Source: an uncultured Bacteroidales bacterium (GTDB lineage Bacteria > Bacteroidota > Bacteroidia > Bacteroidales > Muribaculaceae). From it: a stretch of DNA of 16,035 nucleotides. Below, one piece after another: positions 1 to 7,039 of this stretch. The notes below the pieces were generated by a model, which saw nothing but the letters and a program-made list of their open reading frames with translations, was not told the origin of the DNA and ran no database searches. The stretch covers positions 1-16,035 of the forward strand of contig URZM01000035.1 in assembly GCA_900552315.1 (NCBI GenBank), written 5' to 3'. The stretch's first letter is position 1. Each line of letters starts with the position of its first letter. Both the position numbers and the translations under genes were made by a program.

Positions 1-1
1 C

Positions 2-742
2 CCCGCGCGGCATGACGGGCCCGTACCTGTGGCCTCCGCTCCGGGCGGCTCCGGCGGCGACACGCTCGACGTGGCACTCCTCTATGGCCCCATGAGCTAT
101 TACATCTATGGCGACACGCTCGGCGGCTACAACTACGACCTGCTGCGTCTGGTGAGCCGCCAGCAGGGGGTGCCCATGAAGTTCTGGCCCGTCAACTCCC
201 TCGACGACGCGCTGGGGCTGCTTGCCTCCGGGCGCTACGACATGCTCGCCTCCCTGCCCGAGGACGCGGCCTTCAAGGGGAGCCTGCTCTTCTCCGAACC
301 CCTGTTCCTGGACCGTCAGGTGCTGGTGCAGCGCAAGGGGGCCGACGGCTCGCTGGCCGTCAACTCGGCCCTGGACCTGGCCCGCGACACCGTGCATATA
401 GAGAAGGGGAGCCCCATAGCCGGGCGCATCGCCAACCTGTGCCGCGAGATAGGGGACACCATCTATGTGGCCGAACACTCCGACCTCTCCAGCGAGCTGC
501 TCACCCTGAAGGTGCAGAGCGGGCAGATGCGCTACGCGGTGGTCAACGAGCGCATAGCCAAGCCGTTGACAGACAAATTCGCGAACCTGGACATCAGCAG
601 CCCCATCAGCTTCACCCAGTTCCAGAGCGTGGTGACGGCGCCCGGCGACAGCGCCCTCCTGCGCCGCTTCGACACCTGGCTGCGCCAGGCCGCCGCCACC
701 CCCGAGGCCCGCACCCTCCGCAACCGCTACTCCCTCCCTTAA
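2..742 (+). CDS. Transporter substrate-binding domain (SBP_bac_3-like) protein, 5' end outside window
   Basis: The reading frame is open from the first in-frame codon of the window (position 2) to TAA at 740-742, so the start lies upstream; the GTG at 29 is an internal codon of the same frame and I do not take it as the start. The protein has the type-3 solute-binding fold signature: an early strand (DVALLYGPMSYY), a segment GYNYDLLRLVSRQQG followed by ALGLLASGRYDMLA, then FSEPLFLDRQVLVQRKG at the hinge and a second lobe ending in DTWLRQAA. This pattern matches Bacteroidales lipoproteins whose domain resembles the regulatory N-terminal domain of the lytic transglycosylase MltF. No lytic transglycosylase domain follows, and no permease or ATPase gene lies next to it, so a sensor or stand-alone ligand-binding role is as likely as transport. 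The ligand is unknown. The export signal, if present, lies outside the window. Confidence 0.8.
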   Translation, partial: PARHDGPVPVASAPGGSGGDTLDVALLYGPMSYYIYGDTLGGYNYDLLRLVSRQQGVPMKFWPVNSLDDALGLLASGRYDMLASLPEDAAFKGSLLFSEPLFLDRQVLVQRKGADGSLAVNSALDLARDTVHIEKGSPIAGRIANLCREIGDTIYVAEHSDLSSELLTLKVQSGQMRYAVVNERIAKPLTDKFANLDISSPISFTQFQSVVTAPGDSALLRRFDTWLRQAAATPEARTLRNRYSLP

Positions 743-832
743 TCGCCTGTAAATCAGCGCTTCATATACCATAGACGCGCTGGCCAATGTTGCAGATTTC
801 CTTGAATATGCTGCATAACATATAAATTATTC

Positions 833-861
833 TTGCTCTTTCTAAAAAAACTTTAAATTTG
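833..861 (+). promoter_or_regulatory. Bacteroidetes-type promoter of the lipoprotein gene at 909
   Basis: TTG at 833-835 is followed, after 18 bp, by TAAATTTG at 854-861, a full match to the Bacteroidetes -7 consensus TAnnTTTG. The surrounding DNA is AT-rich, unlike the neighbouring coding DNA. It would give a 5' leader of roughly 45 nt before the ATG at 909. The gap 743-908 shows no other gene. It holds only a weak imperfect hairpin at about 787-821 with no T-run. Confidence 0.65.
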
Positions 862-908
862 CGCTTTAAATAGTGTGGCTAATTATTTTCAATTAAAACC
901 ATAGCGTT

Positions 909-1532
909 ATGAAGAAAATCCTTTTTGCATTATCTCTTCTTTCGGTCCTTGTCGCCTGTTATGGATGCTCCGATGAAGAGCAGGAGTATTTTAAGTCCGA
1001 GGAGTCGCTTCCCAGGGTGTTGGGAGGTTTCACATTCAAAAGCCCGAATCTCTGGAACGCGGAGGGAAAGGGCGTGAGTGCTGAGTGCAAGGATGGTGCG
1101 TATCACGTGTATGTCCCGGCCCAGGGTGGGCGAGTGGTGCTTACCGTGAATCCCGAAGCCGAATATTTCCTTTATTCTCATGAAGCGGACATCACGGAGT
1201 ACGGACCGTATGCAATACCACGGACATTGTATCCCGTGCCTGATTGCGTGTACGAGTTCAATGCCGAGGGACGAAATGGCGCGTACTATACCTGTGCCCC
1301 GGCGGATAACTATCTATGGCCTCTCGCCTATTCCGGTCCTCTCGCTTCCCCCTTTGGGAATTTCTCCATGGAGGAGAATAAGCTTGTCATGGACCTTAAG
1401 GCATGCAAAGACGCTGCCGGCAGGGAGCTTTCGCTCGAAATAGGTCTATGTGAGGACCTCCAGGCTTCGTTTGCCGCAGGAAAGGCGGATTTGGCATCGA
1501 CAGGGATTATAGTTCATCAGGGAGACCGTTGA
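909..1532 (+). CDS. Hypothetical exported lipoprotein
   Basis: This 207-residue protein begins with a classic lipoprotein signal: MKK, a hydrophobic run (ILFALSLLSVLVA) and cysteines at 17 and 20. Cys17 has the better lipobox (LVAC). Cys20 is followed by SDEE, and acidic residues just after the lipidated cysteine resemble the Bacteroidetes surface-lipoprotein export signal, so either could be the processed residue. The mature part is rich in aromatic residues, strands and glycines (for example YHVYVPAQGGRVVLTV), which suggests a beta-rich fold, but I do not recognise a family. Base and codon use are visibly more AT-rich than in the flanking genes, hinting at a lineage-specific or more recently acquired gene. 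It has its own promoter and a hairpin downstream, so it looks monocistronic. Function unknown. Confidence 0.8.
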   Translation: MKKILFALSLLSVLVACYGCSDEEQEYFKSEESLPRVLGGFTFKSPNLWNAEGKGVSAECKDGAYHVYVPAQGGRVVLTVNPEAEYFLYSHEADITEYGPYAIPRTLYPVPDCVYEFNAEGRNGAYYTCAPADNYLWPLAYSGPLASPFGNFSMEENKLVMDLKACKDAAGRELSLEIGLCEDLQASFAAGKADLASTGIIVHQGDR

Positions 1533-1567
1533 CATCCGTGTGAACCAAGCTCTCACTGACGTGGTTA

Positions 1568-1604
1568 TAATACCGAGGGGCATTTTCGCGGCCTCTCGGT
1601 ATTA
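1568..1604 (+). terminator. Stem-loop after the lipoprotein gene, possible terminator
   Basis: A 13-bp stem, 1568-1580 with 1592-1604, contains one G-T wobble and closes an 11-nt loop. Only a broken T-rich stretch (TTAGTTTAT) follows, so termination may be weak. The hairpin lies between the lipoprotein stop at 1532 and the rubredoxin start at 1632, so it could equally be a 5' structure of the rubredoxin message. I see no good TAnnTTTG promoter in this gap. Confidence 0.5.
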
Positions 1605-1631
1605 GTTTATAACCCAAAACCTTTTCAAGCT

Positions 1632-1799
1632 ATGAAGAAATACATTTGCAGAGTATGCGACTGGGTATATGACCCGGCGGTTGGCGATCCCGAGGGCGGC
1701 ATCGCGCCCGGCACACCCTTTGAAGACATTCCCGACAGCTGGGTCTGCCCGGTGTGCGGAGTGGGCAAGGAGGATTTCGACCAGCTTCCCGATGAGTAA
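1632..1799 (+). CDS. Rubredoxin
   Basis: A 55-residue protein in the normal rubredoxin size range. It has the two CxxC knuckles that bind one iron as Fe(Cys)4: Cys6 and Cys9 in YICRVCDWVYDP, and Cys39 and Cys42 in WVCPVCGVGKEDF. The typical segments between them are present too: the acidic GDPEGGIAPGTPF loop and the DIPDSW turn. It is a small cytoplasmic one-electron carrier. In anaerobes rubredoxins feed electrons to enzymes such as rubrerythrin or oxygen and superoxide reductases in oxidative-stress defence; no such partner gene lies nearby. The start is the ATG beginning MKKYIC, the usual N-terminus of the family. A strong terminator follows immediately, so it ends its transcript alone. 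Function certain, physiological partner unknown. Confidence 0.97.
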   Translation: MKKYICRVCDWVYDPAVGDPEGGIAPGTPFEDIPDSWVCPVCGVGKEDFDQLPDE

Positions 1800-1826
1800 G
1801 CCATCCCGGTGAATCAAGACAAACTG

Positions 1827-1870
1827 ACGCGCGGCGACATCATGCGATGCAGCCGCGCGTTGTTTTTCTT
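1827..1870 (+). terminator. Rho-independent terminator of the rubredoxin gene
   Basis: A 9-bp GC-only-but-one stem (1827-1835 with 1852-1860) continues, after a small internal loop, into a 4-bp stem closing an ATGC loop, and is followed by TGTTTTTCTT. It sits between two convergent genes, rubredoxin on plus and the glycosyltransferase on minus. The T-run is on the plus side, so it mainly serves rubredoxin; on the minus side only a weak T-rich stretch follows. Confidence 0.8.
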
Positions 1871-1893
1871 ATGCTTCCAAGAACCAGGGGTGG

Positions 1894-2880
1894 CTACCAC
1901 ACGGTCTCGCGTATTTCGAAACGCGGGCGCGCCTTGACCTCGGTGAACACCTTGCCCACATATTCGCCCACCACGCCTATGGCCATGAGTATGAGCGAGC
2001 CCAGGAACCATACCGAGAGCATCAGGGAGCTCCAGCCGCTCACGGCGTTGCCCGCGAAGAAGGCTATCAGCACGTATATGGCCACCAGCAGGTCTATGAG
2101 CAGCAGCCCCATGCCCGTGAGGAAAATCCAGCGCAGCGGCTTGGCCGAAAAGGATGTGATGCCGTCCACGGAGAAGGCGAGCATCTTGCGCAGGGGGTAT
2201 TTGGACTCTCCGGCCACGCGCTCGTGCCGGTCGTAGGAGACGGTATCGGTGGTCAGTCCTATCAGGGGGACTATGCCGCGCAAGAACAGGTTCTGCTCCT
2301 TGTAGCGGCCCAGCATCTCCAGGGCGCGGCGGCTCATGAGGCGGTAGTCGGCGTGGTCGTAGACGGTCTGCAGGCCCATAGAGTTCTGCAGGCGGTAGAA
2401 GGCGCGGGCCGAATTGCGCTTGAACCAGGTGTCGGTGGCGCGGCTTGCCCTCACGCCGTAGACTATCTCGACCCCGGCGTTGAACTTGTCCACCATGCGG
2501 CCTATGGCCTCGGGGTCGTCCTGCATGTCGGCGTCGATGCTCACGGCGGCGTCGCACACGGGCGTCACCGTCATGAGTCCCGCCAGCAGCGCGTATTGGT
2601 GCCCCCGGTTGTGGGCCAGGGCCACGCCACGCACGCGCGGGTCGCGGGAGTGGAGGGCGAGTATGGTGTCCCAGGTGGCGTCCTTGCTGCCGTCGTCCAC
2701 ACACAGCACGAAGCTGTCCGGGCTTATCTTGCCGGCCGAGACGAGTGAGTCGAGCACACCGAGCAGGCGTGGCATGGATAGGGGAAGCGCCTGCTCCTCA
2801 TGGTAACAGGGCACCACCACGGCCAGCACAGGGGGTGTGGCGGGGCGAGCGTAAGGGGTAGCTGTGTTTTCGGTATCCAT
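1894..2880 (-). CDS. GT2 family glycosyltransferase with two C-terminal membrane helices (GtrB/DPMS-like)
   Basis: A 328-residue protein of the family that moves a sugar from a nucleotide sugar to a polyprenyl phosphate at the inner membrane. Visible GT-A motifs: VVVPCYHEE at 21-29, VDDGSKDAT at 61-69, the metal-binding DADMQDDPEAI at 116-126, and RVAGESKYPL at 221-230, typical of GtrB/ArnC/DPM1-like enzymes. Two hydrophobic helices follow (about 249-275 and 286-308), then a short basic tail. The acceptor is probably undecaprenyl phosphate; the sugar cannot be told. No flippase or polymer-specific transferase lies beside it, so the pathway (glycan decoration or lipid A modification) is open. 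The ATG at 2880 lies only 4 nt from a strong -7 box. The first 17 residues are Thr/Pro-rich and outside the fold, so a GTG start at 2829 is a real alternative. Confidence 0.93.
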   Translation of the reverse strand: MDTENTATPYARPATPPVLAVVVPCYHEEQALPLSMPRLLGVLDSLVSAGKISPDSFVLCVDDGSKDATWDTILALHSRDPRVRGVALAHNRGHQYALLAGLMTVTPVCDAAVSIDADMQDDPEAIGRMVDKFNAGVEIVYGVRASRATDTWFKRNSARAFYRLQNSMGLQTVYDHADYRLMSRRALEMLGRYKEQNLFLRGIVPLIGLTTDTVSYDRHERVAGESKYPLRKMLAFSVDGITSFSAKPLRWIFLTGMGLLLIDLLVAIYVLIAFFAGNAVSGWSSLMLSVWFLGSLILMAIGVVGEYVGKVFTEVKARPRFEIRETVW

Positions 2881-2884
2881 ATCG

Positions 2885-2916
2885 CAAAATTATAATTTTT
2901 TTTGCAGTTCGGCAAA
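2885..2916 (-). promoter_or_regulatory. Promoter of the glycosyltransferase gene
   Basis: On the minus strand TTTG (2916-2913) is followed, after 20 bp, by TAATTTTG (2892-2885), a full match to the Bacteroidetes consensus. The box ends 4 nt before the annotated ATG, so transcription would start at or next to the start codon, giving a leaderless or nearly leaderless message unless translation begins further in. Confidence 0.65.
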
Positions 2917-2931
2917 AAATCATTAATTTCG
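2901..2931 (+). promoter_or_regulatory. Promoter of the EamA transporter gene
   Basis: TTTG at 2901-2904 and TAATTTCG at 2924-2931 are separated by 19 bp; the -7 box matches TAnnTTTG at seven of eight positions. It overlaps the opposing glycosyltransferase promoter (2885-2916). The predicted leader to the ATG at 3031 is about 95 nt and GC-rich. Confidence 0.55.
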
Positions 2932-3030
2932 CAGTGGCGCAGCGGGCAGCTCCCTGCGTCCGTACCATGAATCCCGGGAGCGGCCTGAAACCCGCCGCTC
3001 CTGAAAGCGAGAACCTTACGTTCCTGAACC

Positions 3031-3972
3031 ATGACAAAGAACATGAAGCCCACCCCCTCAGGGTCACTCAAGCTCCTGGCTCACTTAGGGGCAATCGTCA
3101 CCATATCATGCTGGGGCGCCTCGTTTGTCAGCACCAAGGTGCTGATGGAGCAAGGCGGCTTCACGCCCATAGAAATGTTCGTCTACCGCTTCGCGTGCGC
3201 ATACGTGCTGATGCTGCTGCTCACGTGCAACAAGCGACTGCTGGCCCGCAACTGGCGCGACGAACTCTCCTTCGTGGCCTGCGGCGTGTGCGCCGGCTCG
3301 CTGTATTTCATCACCGAGAATTATGCCTTGCGCCACACCACGGCCAGCAACGTCTCCCTGCTCGCCTCCATATCCCCCATCTTCACCACCCTGCTCCTGG
3401 GCGTGTTCTACAAGATGAAGATAAAGGGAGGCGTGATCATAGGCTCCGTGATAGCCTTCATAGGCGTGGGCTTCGTGGTCATGAGCGGTTCGGCCGACGG
3501 GCTGGAGATTCACCCGCTCGGCGACATGCTCGCCTTGAGCGCGGCCCTGAGCTGGGGCCTGTACAGCATCGTGGTCAAGAGGCTCATACCACTGTACAAC
3601 TCGTTTTTCATAACCCGCAAGCTCTTCCTCTACGGTGTGCTCACCGGTCTGCCGCTGCTGCTTTCACAGCAGGAGCCCTATCATTTCCTGGAGCTGTTCG
3701 ACCTCACCCACCCTGAGTACGTGAGCAATTTCGCGTTCCTTGTGTTGATGTGCTCCGTGGTCTCGTACCTCATCTGGAACGAGGCCATGAAGGCTCTCGG
3801 CTCCGTCACCGCCAACAATTACCTGTACGGCCAGCCTATCATAACCATGATTATCGGGGTGTCGGCTTTGGGCGAACCTCTGACCTTGATGGGATGCCTG
3901 GGCTGTGTGCTCATAATAGGAGGACTGGTAGTGTCAGACAAGCTCGACCTGACGCGGCTGAGGCGCGGCTGA
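3031..3972 (+). CDS. EamA/DMT family transporter
   Basis: A 313-residue polytopic inner-membrane protein with the ten-helix, two-repeat layout of the drug/metabolite transporter superfamily. Repeat 1 opens with GAIVTISCWGASFVSTKVL (20-38) and has the family-typical FVYR-like segment (MFVYRFACAY, 49-58) and ALRHTTASNVSLLASISPIFTTLLL (99-123). Repeat 2 begins near GDMLALSAALSWGLYSIVVKR (164-184) and ends with NNYLYGQPIITMIIGVSALGEPLT (262-285), where the conserved P-x-x-x-G-E region is easy to see. Such proteins move small metabolites or amino acids, usually outward; the substrate cannot be read from sequence. The start is the ATG in MTKNMKP; an ATG at codon 5 is also possible. It is transcribed away from the glycosyltransferase gene and no obvious terminator follows. 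Confidence 0.93.
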   Translation: MTKNMKPTPSGSLKLLAHLGAIVTISCWGASFVSTKVLMEQGGFTPIEMFVYRFACAYVLMLLLTCNKRLLARNWRDELSFVACGVCAGSLYFITENYALRHTTASNVSLLASISPIFTTLLLGVFYKMKIKGGVIIGSVIAFIGVGFVVMSGSADGLEIHPLGDMLALSAALSWGLYSIVVKRLIPLYNSFFITRKLFLYGVLTGLPLLLSQQEPYHFLELFDLTHPEYVSNFAFLVLMCSVVSYLIWNEAMKALGSVTANNYLYGQPIITMIIGVSALGEPLTLMGCLGCVLIIGGLVVSDKLDLTRLRRG

Positions 3973-4062
3973 GGCGCACGTGCCGTCCACCTTTGAAGCC
4001 GCCGACCCTGGCCCCTTGAAAATAAAATACTATGACGGGCGCGGATTATGGAATTTTTTCCG

Positions 4063-4070
4063 TAATTTTG
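4063..4070 (+). promoter_or_regulatory. -7 box upstream of yitT-like gene
   Basis: TAATTTTG is a full -7 match 24 nt before the ATG at 4095, in an AT-rich patch. No TTTG or TTG lies at the expected 18-20 bp upstream distance, so the call rests on one element only. The rest of the gap 3973-4094 shows no gene and no clear terminator. Confidence 0.45.
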
Positions 4071-4094
4071 CGCCAAATTTCCTAACACTCTGAA

Positions 4095-5114
4095 ATGACA
4101 GCAAAACACAAGTACGACTCGCTGTTTCACTCGGCGAAGGACTACGTCTTTATCGTGATCGGCATCGGGCTTTACGCCCTCGGCTTCTGTGCCTTCATCT
4201 TGCCTCACCATGTGGTGATGGGCGGCCTGACCGGTGTGGGCACCCTGGTGTTCTACGCCAGCAACGAGGTGATACCCGTGGCCGTGACCGGCTATGCGTG
4301 CAACCTCACCCTGCTTGCCATAGCCTTCAAGATTGTGGGCAAGACATTCGTGAAGCGCACCATCTTCGGCGCCACCATCGTGGCCATCATGATCGGCTGG
4401 ATGCAGCCGGTGTTCCTGAGCTTGCCGCACGCGCTGCTCGAGGACGCCACCATGAGCATAGTGCTCGGCGGCTTCCTGTGCGGCGTGGGCATAGGCACCA
4501 TTTTCATCCACAACGGCTCCTCCGGAGGCACCGACATCGTGGCGGCTATGGTGAGCAAGCTCAGCAACGTGAGCATAGGACGCACCATGATCATCACCGA
4601 CATGCTGATAGTCAGCAGCTCCATCTTCCTGCCATTCGAAGGTACTTTCGCCGAGCGACTGCAGGTGCGCCTTCCCTTGATAGTGTACGGACTCGTGGTC
4701 ACATACCTGACCTCATTCATGACCGACATGCTCATCAACACCAACCGCCAGGCCACCCAGTTCACCATTTTCTCCGCGCATTGGGCAAAGATAGCCGACG
4801 CCATAAACTCCGAGGCCCACAGAGGCGTTACGGTAATGGATGGCATGGGATGGTACTCCAAGCATGAGGTGAAGGTGCTCCTGGTGTGGTGCCGCAAGAT
4901 AGAGTCAGTGACCATATTCCGCATAGTCAAGAGCATAGACCCGGACGCGTTTATAGCGCAGACCAAGGCCAACGGCGTGTACGGCAAGGGTTTCGACACC
5001 ATGAAGGTACGTGTCAAGAAGCATAAGGCGCCCGCGCCGCTGCCCGAGCACAAGGCTTCCGAGGCTGCTCATCCCTATCGTCCCGACCAAGGTCCCAACT
5101 TGGCGGCAGACTGA
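4095..5114 (+). CDS. YitT family integral membrane protein with DUF2179 domain
   Basis: A 339-residue protein. The N-terminal part (about residues 15-225) holds five to six hydrophobic helices with YitT-family landmarks: LGFCAFILPHHVVMGGLTGVG (29-49) and the glycine-rich HNGSSGGTDIVAAMVSKLSN (139-158). The C-terminal part is the soluble DUF2179 domain, recognisable from HRGVTVMDGMGWYS, EVKVLLVWCRKIE and IKSIDPDAF-like IVKSIDPDAFIAQTKANGVYGKGFD. A roughly 35-residue basic, Pro-rich, likely disordered tail follows and is longer than I would expect for the family. The molecular function of YitT proteins is not established; transport is suspected. The start gives MTAKHKYD and lies 24 nt after a -7 box. 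An SGNH-like gene begins 18 nt downstream and is probably co-transcribed. Confidence 0.92.
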   Translation: MTAKHKYDSLFHSAKDYVFIVIGIGLYALGFCAFILPHHVVMGGLTGVGTLVFYASNEVIPVAVTGYACNLTLLAIAFKIVGKTFVKRTIFGATIVAIMIGWMQPVFLSLPHALLEDATMSIVLGGFLCGVGIGTIFIHNGSSGGTDIVAAMVSKLSNVSIGRTMIITDMLIVSSSIFLPFEGTFAERLQVRLPLIVYGLVVTYLTSFMTDMLINTNRQATQFTIFSAHWAKIADAINSEAHRGVTVMDGMGWYSKHEVKVLLVWCRKIESVTIFRIVKSIDPDAFIAQTKANGVYGKGFDTMKVRVKKHKAPAPLPEHKASEAAHPYRPDQGPNLAAD

Positions 5115-5132
5115 CGAAACATAGTAATAATT

Positions 5133-5834
5133 ATGAAGATGGTGGATATAAAGAGATTTACGGCGGCTGTCGTGATGCTCGTGGCAGTCATCTCCTCGAT
5201 GTATGCGCAGGGTGTGTTCCAGGAGATGATGGAAAGCTCCAAGCCGGTGAAGAAGGTGCTGTTCATAGGCGACTCGCAGACCGGATGGATGGGGGAGCGC
5301 CTCACCGCTTACGGCGTGCAGAACGGGTTTGAGGTGGCCACTGTCACCTGGGACGGAGCCACGCCCCAGAAATACGCCAACTCGGCCAAGCTGCCGTCGC
5401 TGGTGTCGGCTCATAAGCCGGATGTCATATTCGTAAACTTAGGCATGAACGAGCTGCTGGAACGTAATCCGCAGAAGAACCTCGGCCCTTCGATGGAAAA
5501 GATAAAGGCGGCTTTCGGCGACATCCCTTTCGTGTGGATAGGCCCCCTCTCCTGGCCCGGCAAAGGAAAGGGCGAGACGCTGGTGAACTGGCTTCGCAAG
5601 AGCGTGGAGAGCGCCCCAGGCGGCCATTTCTACAATGCCTCGGACGAGGTGATCCCGCGACAGAGCAAGACCAACCCGCATCCTACCAGAGATGGCGCGG
5701 CGCTGCTCGTGGACCACATAGTCACCTGGCTTCCGACCACGGGCATCAATTTCAAGTCGCTCGACAAGCCCAAGGGAGAGCAGATGAAGCGCGGGAAGAC
5801 TTTCATCTACCGCCGCATGGGCCAGTCGCTCTGA
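5133..5834 (+). CDS. Exported SGNH/GDSL hydrolase-like protein
   Basis: A 233-residue protein with an N-terminal signal peptide (KR, hydrophobic AAVVMLVAVISSM, cleavage likely after the AQ near residue 25-26). SGNH blocks are visible: LFIGDSQTGWM (43-53) with the nucleophile Ser48, VNLGMNELLE (101-110) with the block-III Asn106, and NPHPTRDGA (181-189) with the block-V His183. The usual Asp three residues before that His is Thr180 here, so the triad looks reduced to a Ser-His pair or uses another acid. It is probably a periplasmic esterase or deacetylase; related bacterial SGNH proteins deacetylate or bind cell-wall or surface polysaccharides, but the substrate here is unknown. It lies 18 nt after the YitT gene with no promoter between and is closed by a strong terminator. 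Starting at codon 3 (ATG at 5139) is also possible. Confidence 0.85.
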   Translation: MKMVDIKRFTAAVVMLVAVISSMYAQGVFQEMMESSKPVKKVLFIGDSQTGWMGERLTAYGVQNGFEVATVTWDGATPQKYANSAKLPSLVSAHKPDVIFVNLGMNELLERNPQKNLGPSMEKIKAAFGDIPFVWIGPLSWPGKGKGETLVNWLRKSVESAPGGHFYNASDEVIPRQSKTNPHPTRDGAALLVDHIVTWLPTTGINFKSLDKPKGEQMKRGKTFIYRRMGQSL

Positions 5835-5858
5835 ACGTCCGCGCCCTTTTGACCCTTA

Positions 5859-5891
5859 CAGGCAGCCTCACACGAGGTTGCCTGCTTTTTT
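5859..5891 (+). terminator. Rho-independent terminator of the yitT-SGNH unit
   Basis: An 11-bp stem (5859-5869 with 5874-5884, one G-T wobble) closes a 4-nt loop ACAC and is followed by CTTTTTT. It lies 25 nt after the SGNH stop codon. This is the clearest plus-strand terminator in the window. Confidence 0.9.
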
Positions 5892-5927
5892 ATGCTGAAA
5901 CATAGCCTGCCTTTGCGAAAAAAACGT

Positions 5928-5935
5928 TAATTTTG
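5928..5935 (+). promoter_or_regulatory. -7 box upstream of trpS operon
   Basis: TAATTTTG lies 20 nt before the trpS ATG and directly after the upstream terminator, where a promoter is expected. The nearest TTTG (5912-5915) is only 12 bp away, too close for the usual spacing, so only the -7 element is supported. Confidence 0.5.
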
Positions 5936-5955
5936 CAAAACTGGACAAATCCTGA

Positions 5956-7035
5956 ATGACGAATATGACCAACAACAAAAAAATAGTGCTCAGTGGCATC
6001 CGCGCCACAGGCAACCTGCATCTCGGAAATTATTTCGGCGCCCTCGGAAAGTTCGTGCGTATGCAAGACGATTTCGATTGCCGTTTCTTCATAGCCGACC
6101 TGCACGCGCTTACCACGCACCCGGACCCCAAGGCCCTCCACGAGAACGTGAAGAGCATCTTGGCCGAGTATCTGGCCGCCGGCCTCGACCCGGAAAAGAA
6201 CATATTGTATGTGCAGAGCGACGTGCCGGAGATTTCGGAGATGTACCTGCTCATGAACATGCACGCCGGCATAGGCGAGCTTATGCGCACGGCCTCGTTC
6301 AAGGGCAAGGCACGCAAGGCGCTCGGCATTTCGGTAAAGGAGAACGAGAGCGAGGAGGAGATAGAGAAAGAGATCATAGGCAACCAGAGCAGCAAGAGCG
6401 TGAACGCCGGCCTGCTCACATACCCTACGCTTATGGCTGTGGATATCCTCATACACAAGGCCGATTTCGTGCCTGTGGGCAAGGACCAGGAGCAGCACTT
6501 GGAGCTGACTCGCCGATTCGGAAGGAGGTTCAACGCCTTCTACAAGACCGACTATTTCCACGATGCCGTGAATTTCAATTTCGACGGCAAGCCGGTCAAG
6601 GTCCCCGGCCTGGACGGCTCCGGCAAGATGGGCAAGAGCGAGGGCAACTGCATATATCTGATAGACGATGAGAAGACCCTGCGCAAGAAGGTGATGAGGG
6701 CGGTGACCGATGCCGGTCCTACGGTGGAGAACTCCACTCCCACCGAGCCTGTGGCGAACCTGTTCACCCTTATGGAGCTGGTGAGCGAGCCCTCCACGCT
6801 GGAGCATTTCAAGAAGGCATACGCTGACTGCTCTATTCGCTACGGCGACCTGAAGAAGCAGCTGGCCGAGGATATCCTGAAAGTCACGCTTCCCATACGT
6901 GAGCGAATACTCGAGATACGCGAGGACGACGAGTACATCAGCCGCGTGGTGCGCCGTGGAGCCGAACAGGCGCGGGACATAGCCGCCGACACCCTGCGCG
7001 ACGTGCGTGAGATAATGGGTATCCGCAAATTCTGA
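5956..7035 (+). CDS. trpS: Tryptophan--tRNA ligase
   Basis: A 359-residue class I aminoacyl-tRNA synthetase that charges tRNA-Trp in the cytoplasm. The HIGH-equivalent is HLGN at 22-25 within ATGNLHLGNYFGAL, and the KMSKS-equivalent is KMGKS at 224-228 (GLDGSGKMGKSEGN). The order SGIRATGNLHLGN, then FIADLHALT (45-53), VPVGKDQEQHLELTRR (172-187) and the KMSKS loop is diagnostic of TrpRS. There is a charged stretch (KGKARKALGISVKENESEEE, about 116-135) between the motifs. The start codon at 5956 gives MTNMTNNKK; the ATG at 5965 is an equally plausible start. It is the first gene of a close-packed set: the next gene starts 4 nt after its stop. No T-box or tryptophan-codon leader peptide is visible upstream. 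Confidence 0.97.
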   Translation: MTNMTNNKKIVLSGIRATGNLHLGNYFGALGKFVRMQDDFDCRFFIADLHALTTHPDPKALHENVKSILAEYLAAGLDPEKNILYVQSDVPEISEMYLLMNMHAGIGELMRTASFKGKARKALGISVKENESEEEIEKEIIGNQSSKSVNAGLLTYPTLMAVDILIHKADFVPVGKDQEQHLELTRRFGRRFNAFYKTDYFHDAVNFNFDGKPVKVPGLDGSGKMGKSEGNCIYLIDDEKTLRKKVMRAVTDAGPTVENSTPTEPVANLFTLMELVSEPSTLEHFKKAYADCSIRYGDLKKQLAEDILKVTLPIRERILEIREDDEYISRVVRRGAEQARDIAADTLRDVREIMGIRKF

Positions 7036-7039
7036 GACC

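Noticed and set aside
787..821. Imperfect hairpin downstream of the solute-binding gene
   Set aside because: It has a two-base bulge, a long AT-rich loop and no T-run, so I do not call it a terminator.
1814..2704. A 296-codon minus-strand open frame overlapping the glycosyltransferase
   Set aside because: It is very rich in Arg, Pro, Gly and His and lies in another frame of a gene with clear GT2 motifs.
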